From the NCBI GenBank assembly GCA_021846225.1, contig JAJZCG010000010.1:1-46346 (forward strand): 46,346 nucleotides of DNA. The letters run 5' to 3'. The position numbers and the translations under genes are program-made. Shown piece after piece: positions 34,216-42,482 of the stretch. The notes below the pieces were generated by a model. The model worked only from the letters and a program-made list of their open reading frames with translations, made no database searches and was not told where the DNA came from. Positions within the stretch are counted from its first letter, which is position 1; each line of letters opens with the position of its first letter. Origin of the DNA: Pseudomonadota bacterium. Its GTDB lineage: Bacteria > Pseudomonadota > Alphaproteobacteria > Acetobacterales > Acetobacteraceae.

Positions 34216-35805
34216 ATGAGATATCTGGCTGCCCTGCTGATTACCCTCGTCCCGGTTCTGGGTTTCGCGCAAACCCCGGCTTCACCGCAAATTATGGCGG
34301 ATGTGAAGGCGGGCGATTTTGCCGCGGCGCAGGATTTGGCGTCCGCCACCGGCGACCCGCTGATGGTGAAACTCGTGACATTTTTCAAGCTGCTGGACCC
34401 GGGCGGCGGCACGGCCGATGAGATTCGCGCGTTCATCACCGCGAATCCCGACTGGCCGGAACAAGGGCTGCTGGCGCTGCGCCAGGCGCAGGCGGCGGGT
34501 ACGCAGTCGCCCAGCATGGCCAATGCGGTGCCCGATTTTCTGGTGCAGGTGAAAGCGCTGCACGCGGCCGGGCAGGATGCCCAGGCGGCGGCGCTGTGGG
34601 TGGCGCAGGGCAAGACGGCGGCGGCAGCGGCGGATTTTGAACAGCAGCTGATGTTCTGGCCGGCGCAGAACGCGCTGGCGCGGGCGCTGCTGGCGGCGGG
34701 GGATGCCAAGGACGCCTATGCCGTGGTGACCGCCGTGAACCCGCCCGCCGATGGCCTCTACGCGATGGAACAGGTGGAGGACCGGGATTTTCTGGCCGGT
34801 TTTTTACAACTCCGGTTCCTGAAACAGCCCGGACAGGCGGCGATCTGGTTCACCAACCTGGCCAGCCTCTCGCCCTCGGTGATTACGCAAGGGCGGGCCT
34901 GGTACTGGCTGGGGCGCAGCCAGAGCGGGGCGCAGGCGCAGGCGGATTTTGCCCGCGCGGCGCAGTATCCCGATACATATTACGGGCAGTTGGCCGCAAT
35001 CGCCCTGGGTGACACGCCGCAGCAGCTGGCGGCGCGGATTTTGAGCGCGGGCGAGCCCACGTTCAGCGCCGCCAATGCGCTGGATTTTGGCCTGATGGAG
35101 CTGCCGCGCGCCGCGGCGCTGCTGGTGCAGATGGACGACACCAGGGACGCCTCGATATTTTTGAACCGGCTGGGCCAGGTGGCGATTGACGACCGCACCC
35201 GCGAGATGGCCGCGAAGCTGGCGCTGGGGCTGGGGATTCCCCAGAGCGCGGTGGCCATCGCGCGCACCGCCGGCAGCGACGGACAGATGCTAATCCGCGA
35301 GGGCTGGCCGCTGGCCGTGACACCGCCGCAGGGCGCGCTGGAGTCGGCGGTGGCCGATGGCATCATGCGCCAGGAAAGCAGTTTTGATGCCGGGGTGGTC
35401 TCCGGCGCGGGGGCGGTGGGGCTGATGCAGCTGATGCCGGCCACGGCAAGGATGACGGCGCGCAAATACGGGTTGAGCGATGACAACTTGTTCGACCCGG
35501 CGCAGAACATGATGCTGGGGAGTGCCTACTTCGCCGGGCTGGTGCGCCATTTCGGCAATTGCCTGCCGCTGGCCATCGCCGCGTATAACGCCGGGCCAAC
35601 CAATGTGGCCAACTGGCTCACCGAATACGGCGACCCGGAGCTGGGCGCGCGGGCCGGCGGGGCGGATATGATCGACTGGGTGGAGGAAATTCCCTTCAAC
35701 GAGACGCGCAATTATGTGCAGCGGGTGGTGGAGAGCATTACCATATACCGGGCGCAGCTTACCGGCTCGGCGGATTCCCCCCTCAGCCCCTGGATGGAAA
35801 AATGA
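34216..35805 (+). CDS. slt: Soluble lytic murein transglycosylase (Slt-type)
   Basis: A 529-aa periplasmic enzyme that cleaves peptidoglycan glycan strands with 1,6-anhydro ring formation. A signal peptide covers about residues 1-19 (LAALLITLVPVLGFA), a long alpha-superhelical region follows, and the C-terminal SLT domain has the catalytic Glu in GIMRQESSFDAG. AVGLMQLMPATARMTA and AIAAYNAGPTNVANWL complete the signature. ATG at 34216 follows AAGAG. Its stop overlaps the pgpA start (ATGA), heading a tightly coupled run. Confidence 0.94.
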   Translation: MRYLAALLITLVPVLGFAQTPASPQIMADVKAGDFAAAQDLASATGDPLMVKLVTFFKLLDPGGGTADEIRAFITANPDWPEQGLLALRQAQAAGTQSPSMANAVPDFLVQVKALHAAGQDAQAAALWVAQGKTAAAAADFEQQLMFWPAQNALARALLAAGDAKDAYAVVTAVNPPADGLYAMEQVEDRDFLAGFLQLRFLKQPGQAAIWFTNLASLSPSVITQGRAWYWLGRSQSGAQAQADFARAAQYPDTYYGQLAAIALGDTPQQLAARILSAGEPTFSAANALDFGLMELPRAAALLVQMDDTRDASIFLNRLGQVAIDDRTREMAAKLALGLGIPQSAVAIARTAGSDGQMLIREGWPLAVTPPQGALESAVADGIMRQESSFDAGVVSGAGAVGLMQLMPATARMTARKYGLSDDNLFDPAQNMMLGSAYFAGLVRHFGNCLPLAIAAYNAGPTNVANWLTEYGDPELGARAGGADMIDWVEEIPFNETRNYVQRVVESITIYRAQLTGSADSPLSPWMEK

Positions 35806-36248
35806 ATTTCTGGACGATTCTCGCCTCCGGCTTTGGCTCCGGCTACGCGCCCAAGGCGCCGGGCACGTTTGGCTCGCTCGTGGGATTGGCGATCGGCGCG
35901 GCGCTGCTGCAATATGGGCATCTGCCGCTGCTGCTGGGGATTGTGGTGTTCACCGTGACGGGGGTGGAGGCGATCCGCGCCACGGGCGCGGCCGCACAGG
36001 ACCCCAAATGGATTGTGGTGGACGAAATCGCCGGGCAGATGATTCCGCTGCTGCTGCTCAGCCATGTGGGGTTTCTGGGGGTGGCTGTCAGTTTCGCGCT
36101 GTTCCGGCTGTTCGATATTCTCAAGCCCGGGCCGGTGGCCTGGGCCGATGCGCGGCATGATGAATATGGCGTGATGGGCGATGATCTGATCGCGGGGGTG
36201 ATGGCGGCGGTTGTGGTGGCGCTGCTGCGCCTGGTGCTGCCGCTATGA
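35802..36248 (+). CDS. pgpA: Phosphatidylglycerophosphatase A
   Basis: A 148-aa inner-membrane phosphatase that makes phosphatidylglycerol. GTFGSLVGL near the N-terminus and IVVDEIAGQMIPL (with the metal-binding Asp/Glu) are the family signatures, and LFRLFDILKPGPVAWAD and VMGDDLIAGVMAA are further blocks. Three to four membrane segments. It overlaps slt upstream and the pncC gene downstream, both by ATGA. Its product is the substrate of cardiolipin synthase, which may be the PLD protein 3.3 kb downstream. Confidence 0.94.
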   Translation: MNFWTILASGFGSGYAPKAPGTFGSLVGLAIGAALLQYGHLPLLLGIVVFTVTGVEAIRATGAAAQDPKWIVVDEIAGQMIPLLLLSHVGFLGVAVSFALFRLFDILKPGPVAWADARHDEYGVMGDDLIAGVMAAVVVALLRLVLPL

Positions 36249-36712
36249 GTGCGGCGCGGCTGGTGGAGGTCTGCAAGGCCAAGGGGCTGCGCATAGCCGC
36301 GGCGGAGAGCTGCACGGGCGGGATGCTCGCCGCGGCGATTACCGCCGTGCCGGGGGCCTCGGCGGTGTTCACGCATGGGTTTGTCACCTACGCCGACGCG
36401 GCGAAAACGCAGATGCTGGGCGTGCCTGATGAGCTGATCGCGGAGCTGGGCGCGGTATCGGAAGCGGTGGCGGGGTGCATGGCGGTGGAGGCGCGGGAGA
36501 AATCCGGGGCGGATCTGGCGGTCTCAATCACCGGGATCGCGGGGCCGGACGGCGGCAGCGCGCTCAAGCCCGTGGGGACGGTGTGGTTTGGCCTGGCGAT
36601 GGCCAGCGGAGTCACCATTTATCACAAGGTTTTCAGCGGTGGCCGCGACGAGGTGCGGCAGGCGAGTGTGGCATTCGCCCTGGAGCTGCTGAGCGAAGGA
36701 GCGCACGCATGA
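36245..36712 (+). CDS. pncC: CinA C-terminal domain / NMN amidohydrolase
   Basis: A 155-aa stand-alone CinA C-terminal domain protein that converts nicotinamide mononucleotide to nicotinate mononucleotide in pyridine salvage. IAAAESCTGGMLAAAITAVPGAS carries the catalytic Ser, and SITGIAGPDGGSALKPVGTVW the conserved glycine loop. There is no N-terminal molybdopterin-like domain, as usual in Proteobacteria. It is linked by ATGA to pgpA upstream and panB downstream; pgpA-cinA order is common. Confidence 0.94.
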   Translation: MSAARLVEVCKAKGLRIAAAESCTGGMLAAAITAVPGASAVFTHGFVTYADAAKTQMLGVPDELIAELGAVSEAVAGCMAVEAREKSGADLAVSITGIAGPDGGSALKPVGTVWFGLAMASGVTIYHKVFSGGRDEVRQASVAFALELLSEGAHA

Positions 36713-37485
36713 GCAAAAATCTGGGCGTATGGGAAAAGGCTAAGCGCGAGGGCCGCAAGATGAGCATGATCACGGCCTATGACTACCCCTTTGCGCGCCT
36801 CGCGGAGGCGGCCGGGATGGATGCGGTGCTGGTGGGCGATTCATTGGGCATGATGGTGGCCGGCGATGCCGATACGCTGCGGGTTTCACTCGAACAGATG
36901 CTCTACCATACGCGCATTGTGGCGAAGGGCGTGGCGCGCGCGCTGGTGATGGCGGATCTGCCCTTTGGCAGTTTCGAGGAATCTCCGGCGCAGGCCTTCG
37001 CGAGTTCCGCGGCGCTGCTGAAGGCGGGGGCGGATATCGTGAAGCTGGAGGGCGGGATGCCGATGGTGGAGACGGTGAGATATCTCTCGCAGCGGGCAAT
37101 CCCGGTGTGCGCGCATATCGGGCTGACGCCGCAGCATGTGCGCCAGCTGGGCGGCTTCAAGCGCCAGGGCAAAACGCAGGAAGCCGCCGCGCGGATTTTG
37201 GAGGAGGCGCTGGCGCTGGAGGAGGCGGGCGCGCGCATGGTACTGATGGAGGCAATTCCCAGCGAGCTGGCAGCCGCGATCACCCGGCGGCTGAGCGTGC
37301 CGACGATCGGCATTGGCGCGGGGCCGGACACGGACGGCCAGGTGCTGGTGCTGCATGATGTGTTGGGGCTGAACATGGACCGCGCGCCGGGATTTGCCCG
37401 CCAGTATGTGAACGGCGCGGCGCTGATGCAGGCTGCCCTGAGCGATTACGCGGCTGACGTGCGCGACGGGAAATTCCCGGCTTAA
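36709..37485 (+). CDS. panB: 3-methyl-2-oxobutanoate hydroxymethyltransferase
   Basis: A 258-aa TIM-barrel enzyme, first step of pantothenate synthesis (ketopantoate from alpha-ketoisovalerate). MITAYDYPFARLAEAAGMDAVLVGDSLGMMV and VKLEGG hold the Mg and substrate ligands, with IPVCAHIGLTPQHV and IGIGAGPDTDGQVLVLHDVLG further on. ATG at 36709 overlaps the pncC stop (ATGA); the longer frame from 36475 is a shadow of pncC. It supplies the CoA pathway that ends at coaD in this window. Confidence 0.96.
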   Translation: MSKNLGVWEKAKREGRKMSMITAYDYPFARLAEAAGMDAVLVGDSLGMMVAGDADTLRVSLEQMLYHTRIVAKGVARALVMADLPFGSFEESPAQAFASSAALLKAGADIVKLEGGMPMVETVRYLSQRAIPVCAHIGLTPQHVRQLGGFKRQGKTQEAAARILEEALALEEAGARMVLMEAIPSELAAAITRRLSVPTIGIGAGPDTDGQVLVLHDVLGLNMDRAPGFARQYVNGAALMQAALSDYAADVRDGKFPA

Positions 37486-37602
37486 AGTGCCCGGCAGAAC
37501 GCGCCGGTCCGATCAACTTTCAGCCGCCGGTGCCCGCTGATGGTGGACTGATCAGCCAGATTGCAGTCTAACCACTTCAATCCGGACAGATTGCGGGGGG
37601 CT

Positions 37603-38931
37603 GTGCACCAATTCACCGAAACACCCGATACGCCGCCCGAGACTCCCCGCCCCGCGGGCGCGCTCCGGCGGTTCTTCCGGCTGCTGGGGCCAGGGGTGAT
37701 CACCGGCGCGGCGGATGATGACCCCTCCGGCATCGCCACCTATTCCCAGACCGGCGCGCAGTTCGGCTTTGGCCAGCTATGGACAGCACTTTACCAGATA
37801 CCGCTGATGGTGGCGGTGCAGGAATGCTGCGCGCGGATCGGCTCGGTGACCGGCCAGGGCCTAGCCGGGGTGATCCGCCAGCATTACAGCCGCCCCATCC
37901 TGGTTGTGATGGTGCTGCTCGTGGTGGTGGCCAATACCATCAACATCGGCGCGGATATCGGCGCGGTGGGGGCGGCCTCGCAGCTGGTGGTGCACGCGCC
38001 GCTCTGGGTGTTCACGGTGCTGACCACGGTGATCGTGGTGACGCTGGAGGTGCAGATCAGCTATAAAACCTATGCGAAGGCGCTGAAATGGCTGGCGCTG
38101 GCGCTGCTGGCCTATCCGGCCACGGCTTTCATGATCCGCGAGCCGTGGGGCGAGATTTTGCGCGCCACCGTGATCCCGCATGTGGAATTCACGTTTCAGT
38201 TTCTCTTCATCGTCACCGGCGTGTTCGGCACCTCGATCTCGCCGTATATGTTTTTCTGGCAGGCATCCGAGGAGGTTGAGGAGGAGATCGCCCTGGGGGT
38301 GCCGAGCGGGGATGACGGGCAACCCCGGCTGCCCTGGGATTTTCTCAGCAACATGCGCATCGACACCGCGGTTGGCATGGTTTTCGCCGAGTTGGCGCAA
38401 TGGTTCATCATTATCACCACGGGTTCGGTGCTGTTCAGCCATGGGATCACGAATATCGCCACGGCGGCCGATGCGGCGGAAGCGCTGGAGCCGCTGGTGC
38501 GCTCCTTCCCCAACTCCGGCCAGGTGGCGAGGGATTTGTTCGCCGTGGGGGTGATCGGCCTGGGGCTGCTCGCGATTCCGGTGCTGGCCGGCTCGGCGGC
38601 CTATGCGATGGCGGAGGCTTTTCAGTGGCGGGAGGGATTGTCGCGCAAGTTTGGTGAAGCGCGCGGGTTTTACGGGGTCATCATCGTCTCGACCGGGGTC
38701 GGCCTGCTGCTGAATTTCACGCATATCAACCCGATGAAGGCGCTGGTGTTCACCGCCGTGTTCAACGGCATCGCCGCGGTGCCGCTGCTGTTCATGATCG
38801 CGCGGATCAACGCCAGCCGGGAGATACTGGGCGCAAACCGGGGCGGCGCGGCATCGCGGACGCTGGTATGGCTGACCTTTGCCATCATGGGGCTGTGCGC
38901 GCTGGGAATGTTCGCCACATTGCTGCCCTGA
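37603..38931 (+). CDS. NRAMP-like divalent metal transporter, atypical motif
   Basis: About 442 aa with about eleven membrane segments of the NRAMP/LeuT-type superfamily. TM1 reads GPGVITGAADDDPSGIATYSQTG, where classical NRAMPs have a DPGN metal site, and the TM6 region reads FGTSISPYMFFWQASEE, where classical ones have a metal-binding Met in MPH. So it is an NRAMP-related clade with altered ligands; Mn or Mg transport is possible but unproven. GTG at 37603 with GGGGGG upstream is preferred; TTG at 37561 is the alternative. It follows panB by about 117 bp, probably with its own promoter. Confidence 0.8.
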   Translation: MHQFTETPDTPPETPRPAGALRRFFRLLGPGVITGAADDDPSGIATYSQTGAQFGFGQLWTALYQIPLMVAVQECCARIGSVTGQGLAGVIRQHYSRPILVVMVLLVVVANTINIGADIGAVGAASQLVVHAPLWVFTVLTTVIVVTLEVQISYKTYAKALKWLALALLAYPATAFMIREPWGEILRATVIPHVEFTFQFLFIVTGVFGTSISPYMFFWQASEEVEEEIALGVPSGDDGQPRLPWDFLSNMRIDTAVGMVFAELAQWFIIITTGSVLFSHGITNIATAADAAEALEPLVRSFPNSGQVARDLFAVGVIGLGLLAIPVLAGSAAYAMAEAFQWREGLSRKFGEARGFYGVIIVSTGVGLLLNFTHINPMKALVFTAVFNGIAAVPLLFMIARINASREILGANRGGAASRTLVWLTFAIMGLCALGMFATLLP

Positions 38932-39002
38932 AGGCGGGGTTTGCTTGGGCGGGAAACAGGCGCAGTGTCGGGGCACCGGAACCACACAGGAGGGACAACA
39001 CC

Positions 39003-39521
39003 ATGTCAGCCACTTACCGGGAAGCCGTTGCCGTGTTCGATTCCGCCGAGGCGCTCGACGCGGCGGTGTTCGCGCTGGAGACGCATGGGTTTGACCGCGC
39101 GGCGTTCTCGCTGCTGGCCAGCGAGGAAGCCGTGGCGCAGAAGCTTGGCCACCATTATCAGCTCGTCAAGGAGGTTGAGGACGATCCGGCGGCGCCGCGC
39201 GGTACGTTTTATTCGCGGATCTCACGGCTGGAGGCCACCTATCTGCCAGCGCCCGCGCTGGCGGCCATCGGCGGGCTGATGTTTGCGGGAGGCACCGTGG
39301 CCCTGCCGGCGGTGATCGCGGCGGGCGGCGGGTTTGTGCTGGGCGCCGCGCTGGGCGGATTGATCCACCGGCATTATGCCGCGCGGGTGAAGGAGCAGCT
39401 GGAACGCGGCGGGCTGGTGCTGTGGGTGGGCCTGCGCGAGGCGGCCCTGGAGGAGAAAGCGCTGGAGATTCTGCGCGCGCAGGGAGGCCATGATGTGCAT
39501 GTGCATGAAATGCCGGCCTGA
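39003..39521 (+). CDS. Hypothetical protein, general-stress-like N-terminus plus glycine-rich hydrophobic segment
   Basis: A 172-aa protein. The N-terminal about 90 residues (EAVAVFDSAEALDAAVFALETHGFDRAAFSLL) resemble the small alpha/beta domain of general stress 17M-like proteins. A Gly/Ala-rich hydrophobic stretch follows (about 95-125, LAAIGGLMFAGGTVALPAV and AAGGGFVLGAALGGL), likely a glycine-zipper membrane insertion. ATG at 39003 has AGGAGG ten bases upstream, so longer frames are rejected. It precedes the PLD gene by 50 bp and is probably cotranscribed. Its role is unknown. Confidence 0.7.
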   Translation: MSATYREAVAVFDSAEALDAAVFALETHGFDRAAFSLLASEEAVAQKLGHHYQLVKEVEDDPAAPRGTFYSRISRLEATYLPAPALAAIGGLMFAGGTVALPAVIAAGGGFVLGAALGGLIHRHYAARVKEQLERGGLVLWVGLREAALEEKALEILRAQGGHDVHVHEMPA

Positions 39522-39530
39522 CCGGGCGGC

Positions 39531-39571
39531 CGGAAAGTGAAGCCCGGAAAGTGAAGCCCGGAAAGTGAAGC
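39531..39571 (+). repeat. 14-bp triple repeat carrying the PLD gene's ribosome-binding site
   Basis: CGGAAAGTGAAGCC occurs at 39531-39544 and 39545-39558, with CGGAAAGTGAAGC at 39559-39571 directly before ATG 39572. Each unit holds a GGAAAG-type Shine-Dalgarno element, but only the last is at normal distance. Perfect tandem identity makes slippage plausible. Confidence 0.9.
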
Positions 39572-40987
39572 ATGGAGCTGCTTGACGCGCTGCTGGCCGA
39601 GGATTTCCGCCGTGTCGCCGAGGCGCGGCATGCGGCGGGGAACCAGGTGCTGCTGCTGCGCGACGGGCCGGAGACGTTCGGCGCCTGGCTGGCGGCGATC
39701 GGGGCGGCGAAGCGCTATGTCTGGCTGGAGAATTACATCATCCAGGACGACGCCATGGGCGCGGCATTCGCCCAGGCGCTGATCGCCGCGGCGGGGCGCG
39801 GTGTGAGCGTGCGGGTGCTGTATGACTGGCTCGGCTGCCTGCGCCGGACCCGCCCGGACTTCTGGCAGCGCTTGCGCGCGGGCGGGGTGAAGGTGCGCGT
39901 GTATAATCCGCCGCACCCGCTGCACCCGTTGCGCTGGATCAGCCGGGACCACCGCAAGGTGCTGTGCGTGGACGGGGAGAGCGCCTTTACCGGCGGCTTG
40001 TGCATCGGCGATGACTGGTACGGCGATGCGGCGCGCGCCATGCCGCCGTGGCGCGATACGGCGGTGGCGATTGAGGGGCCGGCGGTGGCTTATGTGGAGG
40101 CCGCGTTCGTGGACAGCTGGGAAGCCGCCGCCGGACTGCCGCAACGCGATGTGGAGGCGGCGCCAGGTGCCGATGCGCGGCCGGGCGGGGTGGAGGTATC
40201 GGTGATCGCGGGGCGGCCCGATAGCCTGGGGCTGTACCGGCTGGAGCAGCTTATCGCGGAGATCGCGGAGCGCAGGCTCTGGCTGACGGACGGGTATTTT
40301 GTCGCCACCACCGCCTATGTGCGCGCCCTGGCCGGGGCGGCGCGCGGGGGGGTGGATGTGCGGCTGCTGGTGCCGGGCTCCAGCGACTGGCCGCTGGTCG
40401 GCGCGCTCTCCAAATCAGCCTACCGCCCGCTGCTGCAGGCGGGGGTGCGGGTGTTTGAGTGGAACGGGCCGATGCTGCACGCCAAGACCGCCGTGGCGGA
40501 TGGGTGCTGGAGCCGGATCGGGTCCAGCAACTCCAATCTGGCGAGCTGGATTACCAACCGGGAACTGGACGTAACCATAAAGGACCATGCGCTGGCAGCG
40601 CAGATGGAGGCGATGTACGAGGCGGACATGACCAACGCGACCGAGGTGGTGCTGGCGCGCGGGCGCAGCGGAATACCAAGGCCGGTGGCGCCCGATGGCC
40701 ATGCGCAGGAGCGCACCCCCGCCAAGGCCGGGCGGCTGCTCTCGGGCGCTATCGGCCTGGGCAGCACGCTGAGCGCCTCCTTCACCCGGCGGCGCCAGCT
40801 CGACCCCACGGAGTCACTCGTGGTGCTGGGCGGCGGCATGGTGCTGCTGCTGCTCGGGGCCATGGCGGTATTTCTGCCGCGGCTGGTCGCCTGGGTGGTT
40901 GCGGTGTTCGCGCTGTGGCCCGGCGTGGGGCTGGTGGTGCGGGGTGTGAGGCTATGGTGGGCGAGCCGGAATGACGCCGCCCGCTGA
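39572..40987 (+). CDS. Cardiolipin synthase-type phospholipase D protein
   Basis: A 471-aa two-motif PLD-superfamily enzyme. HKD motif 1 is H127-R-K129 with Asp134 (RDHRKVLCVDGESAFTGG) and motif 2 is MLHAKTAVADG with GSSNSN, so both active-site halves are intact. ENYIIQDDAMGAAFAQAL and YDWLGC are typical of ClsB-type enzymes. Unusually, two membrane helices lie at the C-terminus (about 408-455) and not the N-terminus. It overlaps the EEP gene by 17 bp. In E. coli, clsB (ybhO) also pairs with an EEP protein (ybhP), which supports a phospholipid role: phosphatidylglycerol to cardiolipin or an exchange reaction. Confidence 0.87.
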   Translation: MELLDALLAEDFRRVAEARHAAGNQVLLLRDGPETFGAWLAAIGAAKRYVWLENYIIQDDAMGAAFAQALIAAAGRGVSVRVLYDWLGCLRRTRPDFWQRLRAGGVKVRVYNPPHPLHPLRWISRDHRKVLCVDGESAFTGGLCIGDDWYGDAARAMPPWRDTAVAIEGPAVAYVEAAFVDSWEAAAGLPQRDVEAAPGADARPGGVEVSVIAGRPDSLGLYRLEQLIAEIAERRLWLTDGYFVATTAYVRALAGAARGGVDVRLLVPGSSDWPLVGALSKSAYRPLLQAGVRVFEWNGPMLHAKTAVADGCWSRIGSSNSNLASWITNRELDVTIKDHALAAQMEAMYEADMTNATEVVLARGRSGIPRPVAPDGHAQERTPAKAGRLLSGAIGLGSTLSASFTRRRQLDPTESLVVLGGGMVLLLLGAMAVFLPRLVAWVVAVFALWPGVGLVVRGVRLWWASRNDAAR

Positions 40988-41582
40988 ATTCAGGATCATC
41001 AGCTGGAATCTGCTGCATTCCGTGGGGGCCGAGGCCGCGCATGTGCGCGCGCTGATCGAGCGCCACGACCCCGATTTATGCCTGATGCAGGAGGCGGCGG
41101 CGGGGATAGACGATTTGCCGGAGCAGCTGGGCGGGCATTATGCGCGCGTGGCGCTGCCGGGGCGCCACCATGGGCTGGCGGCCTGGAGCAAGCGCCCGTT
41201 TCATGCGCCAGCGGGAAGTTTGGCCTTGCAGCGCGGCATGCTTGTGCGCCGGGTGTGCCAGATACTCGACCTCGGCGGTTTCAGCGTCGCCAATGTGCAT
41301 CTCTCGCACGGGCAGCTGCTCAACCGGCGGCAGTTGCGCCGCATTGCGGGCGTGCTGCCGCCCCAGGCGGCGATTCTGGGCGACTGCAACCTGCTGGGCG
41401 CGCCGCTGCTGCCGGGGTTTGAGGATGTGGGCGCGCGGATTGCGACGCACCGGATGAGCGGCGTGCTGCCCCTGCGGCTGGACCGCTGCTTCGTGCGCGG
41501 GCTGCGCTGCACCAGGGCGGAGGTTCTGGAGCAAGGGGCTTCGGACCACCGGCCACTGCTGGTTGTGCTGGCATCTGGTTGA
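40971..41582 (+). CDS. Endonuclease/exonuclease/phosphatase (EEP) family protein
   Basis: A 203-aa EEP-fold metal-dependent phosphoesterase. ISWNLLHS (metal Asn), CLMQEAAAG (Glu), NVHLSHGQL, ILGDCNLLG (Asp/Asn) and GASDHRPLLV (catalytic Asp-His) are all present. It is shorter than most EEP domains (about 250 aa), so some loops are lost. ATG at 40971. The overlap with the PLD gene mirrors E. coli ybhP-clsB, suggesting action on phospholipids or their headgroups more than on DNA. Confidence 0.86.
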   Translation: MTPPAEFRIISWNLLHSVGAEAAHVRALIERHDPDLCLMQEAAAGIDDLPEQLGGHYARVALPGRHHGLAAWSKRPFHAPAGSLALQRGMLVRRVCQILDLGGFSVANVHLSHGQLLNRRQLRRIAGVLPPQAAILGDCNLLGAPLLPGFEDVGARIATHRMSGVLPLRLDRCFVRGLRCTRAEVLEQGASDHRPLLVVLASG

Positions 41583-41609
41583 ACGCCCCGGCATGGGCTA
41601 CGAACACCT

Positions 41610-42188
41610 ATGAGTGATGCGCGGCGGGCTTACCGGAAAAATGCATTCATGCGGCGCAAATGGGTGAGGCAGCTGCGCGATGTGCTGCTGCTGCCCCCTG
41701 CCCTGCTGTATGTGATCGTCGAGGAGATTTTCTGGAACGGGGCCACGGCGCTGCTGCGCCAGGTTGCGCGGACCTGGCCGGTAAGGGCCTTGCAGAAGCA
41801 GCTCGTGGCCTTGCCCGCCCCGGTTATTCTGCCGCTGTTTCTGGTGCCCGAAATTCTAAGCCATATCGGCGGGTTCTGGGCGGCTTATCTGATCACGCGC
41901 GGGGAGTGGGCGGCCGCGATGCTGGCTGGGATCGTGATTAAAGGCAGCGCCACGCTGATGGTGGTTTGGATCTACCAGAGCTGCGAGCGCAAGCTGCTCT
42001 CCATCCGCTGGTTCGCCGTGGTGCACCGGCAGGCGCTGCGCGGGCGCGATTGGGTGCTGGAGACGATAAGGCCGGGCCGGGAGCTGGCGCTGCGCCTGTT
42101 GCGGCGCAGCCGGGCCGGGATTGTGCGGCGCTTTGCCGCGATCCGCCAGGTGCTGGCGATGAAGCTGGGGTTCAGACGGCGGGGCTGA
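41610..42188 (+). CDS. Hypothetical basic membrane protein
   Basis: A 192-aa protein I do not recognise. A basic N-terminus (RRAYRKNAFMRRKWVRQLR) leads to two or three hydrophobic segments (about 24-48, 68-95 and 100-122), then a strongly basic, helical C-terminus rich in Arg (about 125-192). ATG at 41610. It follows the EEP gene by 27 bp, so it is likely cotranscribed with PLD-EEP. It takes the place that the membrane protein ybhN has beside ybhP-clsB in E. coli, but is not visibly homologous. The basic faces would suit binding to anionic phospholipid. Confidence 0.65.
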   Translation: MSDARRAYRKNAFMRRKWVRQLRDVLLLPPALLYVIVEEIFWNGATALLRQVARTWPVRALQKQLVALPAPVILPLFLVPEILSHIGGFWAAYLITRGEWAAAMLAGIVIKGSATLMVVWIYQSCERKLLSIRWFAVVHRQALRGRDWVLETIRPGRELALRLLRRSRAGIVRRFAAIRQVLAMKLGFRRRG

Positions 42189-42242
42189 GCCGCCGCGACT
42201 CAGGCGGGCAGTGCCGCCCGGCTCTTAATTAGATAAATACCG

Positions 42243-42266
42243 GCCGATGATGACTTAATCATCGGC
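42243..42266. terminator. Hairpin between the membrane-protein gene and tRNA-Lys
   Basis: A perfect 9-bp stem, GCCGATGAT (42243-42251) and ATCATCGGC (42258-42266), has loop GACTTA. It lies 55 bp after the plus-strand gene and 28 bp past the 3' end of the minus-strand tRNA, so it may end transcription from both sides. There is no clear T-run. Confidence 0.5.
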
Positions 42267-42293
42267 GCCATTCGCATAATCAGTTGAAAATAT

Positions 42294-42368
42294 TGGTGAG
42301 CCCGGTGGGGGTCGAACCCACGGCCATTCGATTAAAAGTCGAATGCTCTACCACTGAGCTACAGGCTC
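42294..42368 (-). tRNA. tRNA-Lys (anticodon UUU)
   Basis: On the minus strand the acceptor GAGCCTG pairs with CGGGCTC (one G-U), the D-arm is GCTC/GAGC around AGTGGTA, the anticodon stem is TTCGA/TCGAA with loop CTTTTAA (anticodon TTT), and the T-arm is GTGGG/CCCAC around TTCGACC. The discriminator is A and CCA is encoded (42294-42296). The fold is complete. Confidence 0.97.
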
Positions 42369-42373
42369 TCCGT

Positions 42374-42402
42374 GCAGGGGGTGAACCAGATTTGCCCCCT
42401 GC
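42374..42402 (-). other. 8-bp hairpin just upstream of tRNA-Lys
   Basis: GCAGGGGG (42374-42381) and CCCCCTGC (42395-42402) form a perfect stem with a 13-nt loop, five bases before the mature tRNA 5' end on the minus strand. It may separate the cyclophilin transcript from the tRNA, or mark a processing site in the tRNA leader. A TTGACG box (42403-42408, minus strand) adjoins it as a possible -35, without a convincing -10. Confidence 0.5.
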
Positions 42403-42482
42403 TCGTCAATAGACACAAACGGATTGCTGACCGGTTTTACCGGAAATACCAGTAAAAACCTGATCATGCGTCCCGATTGCCG

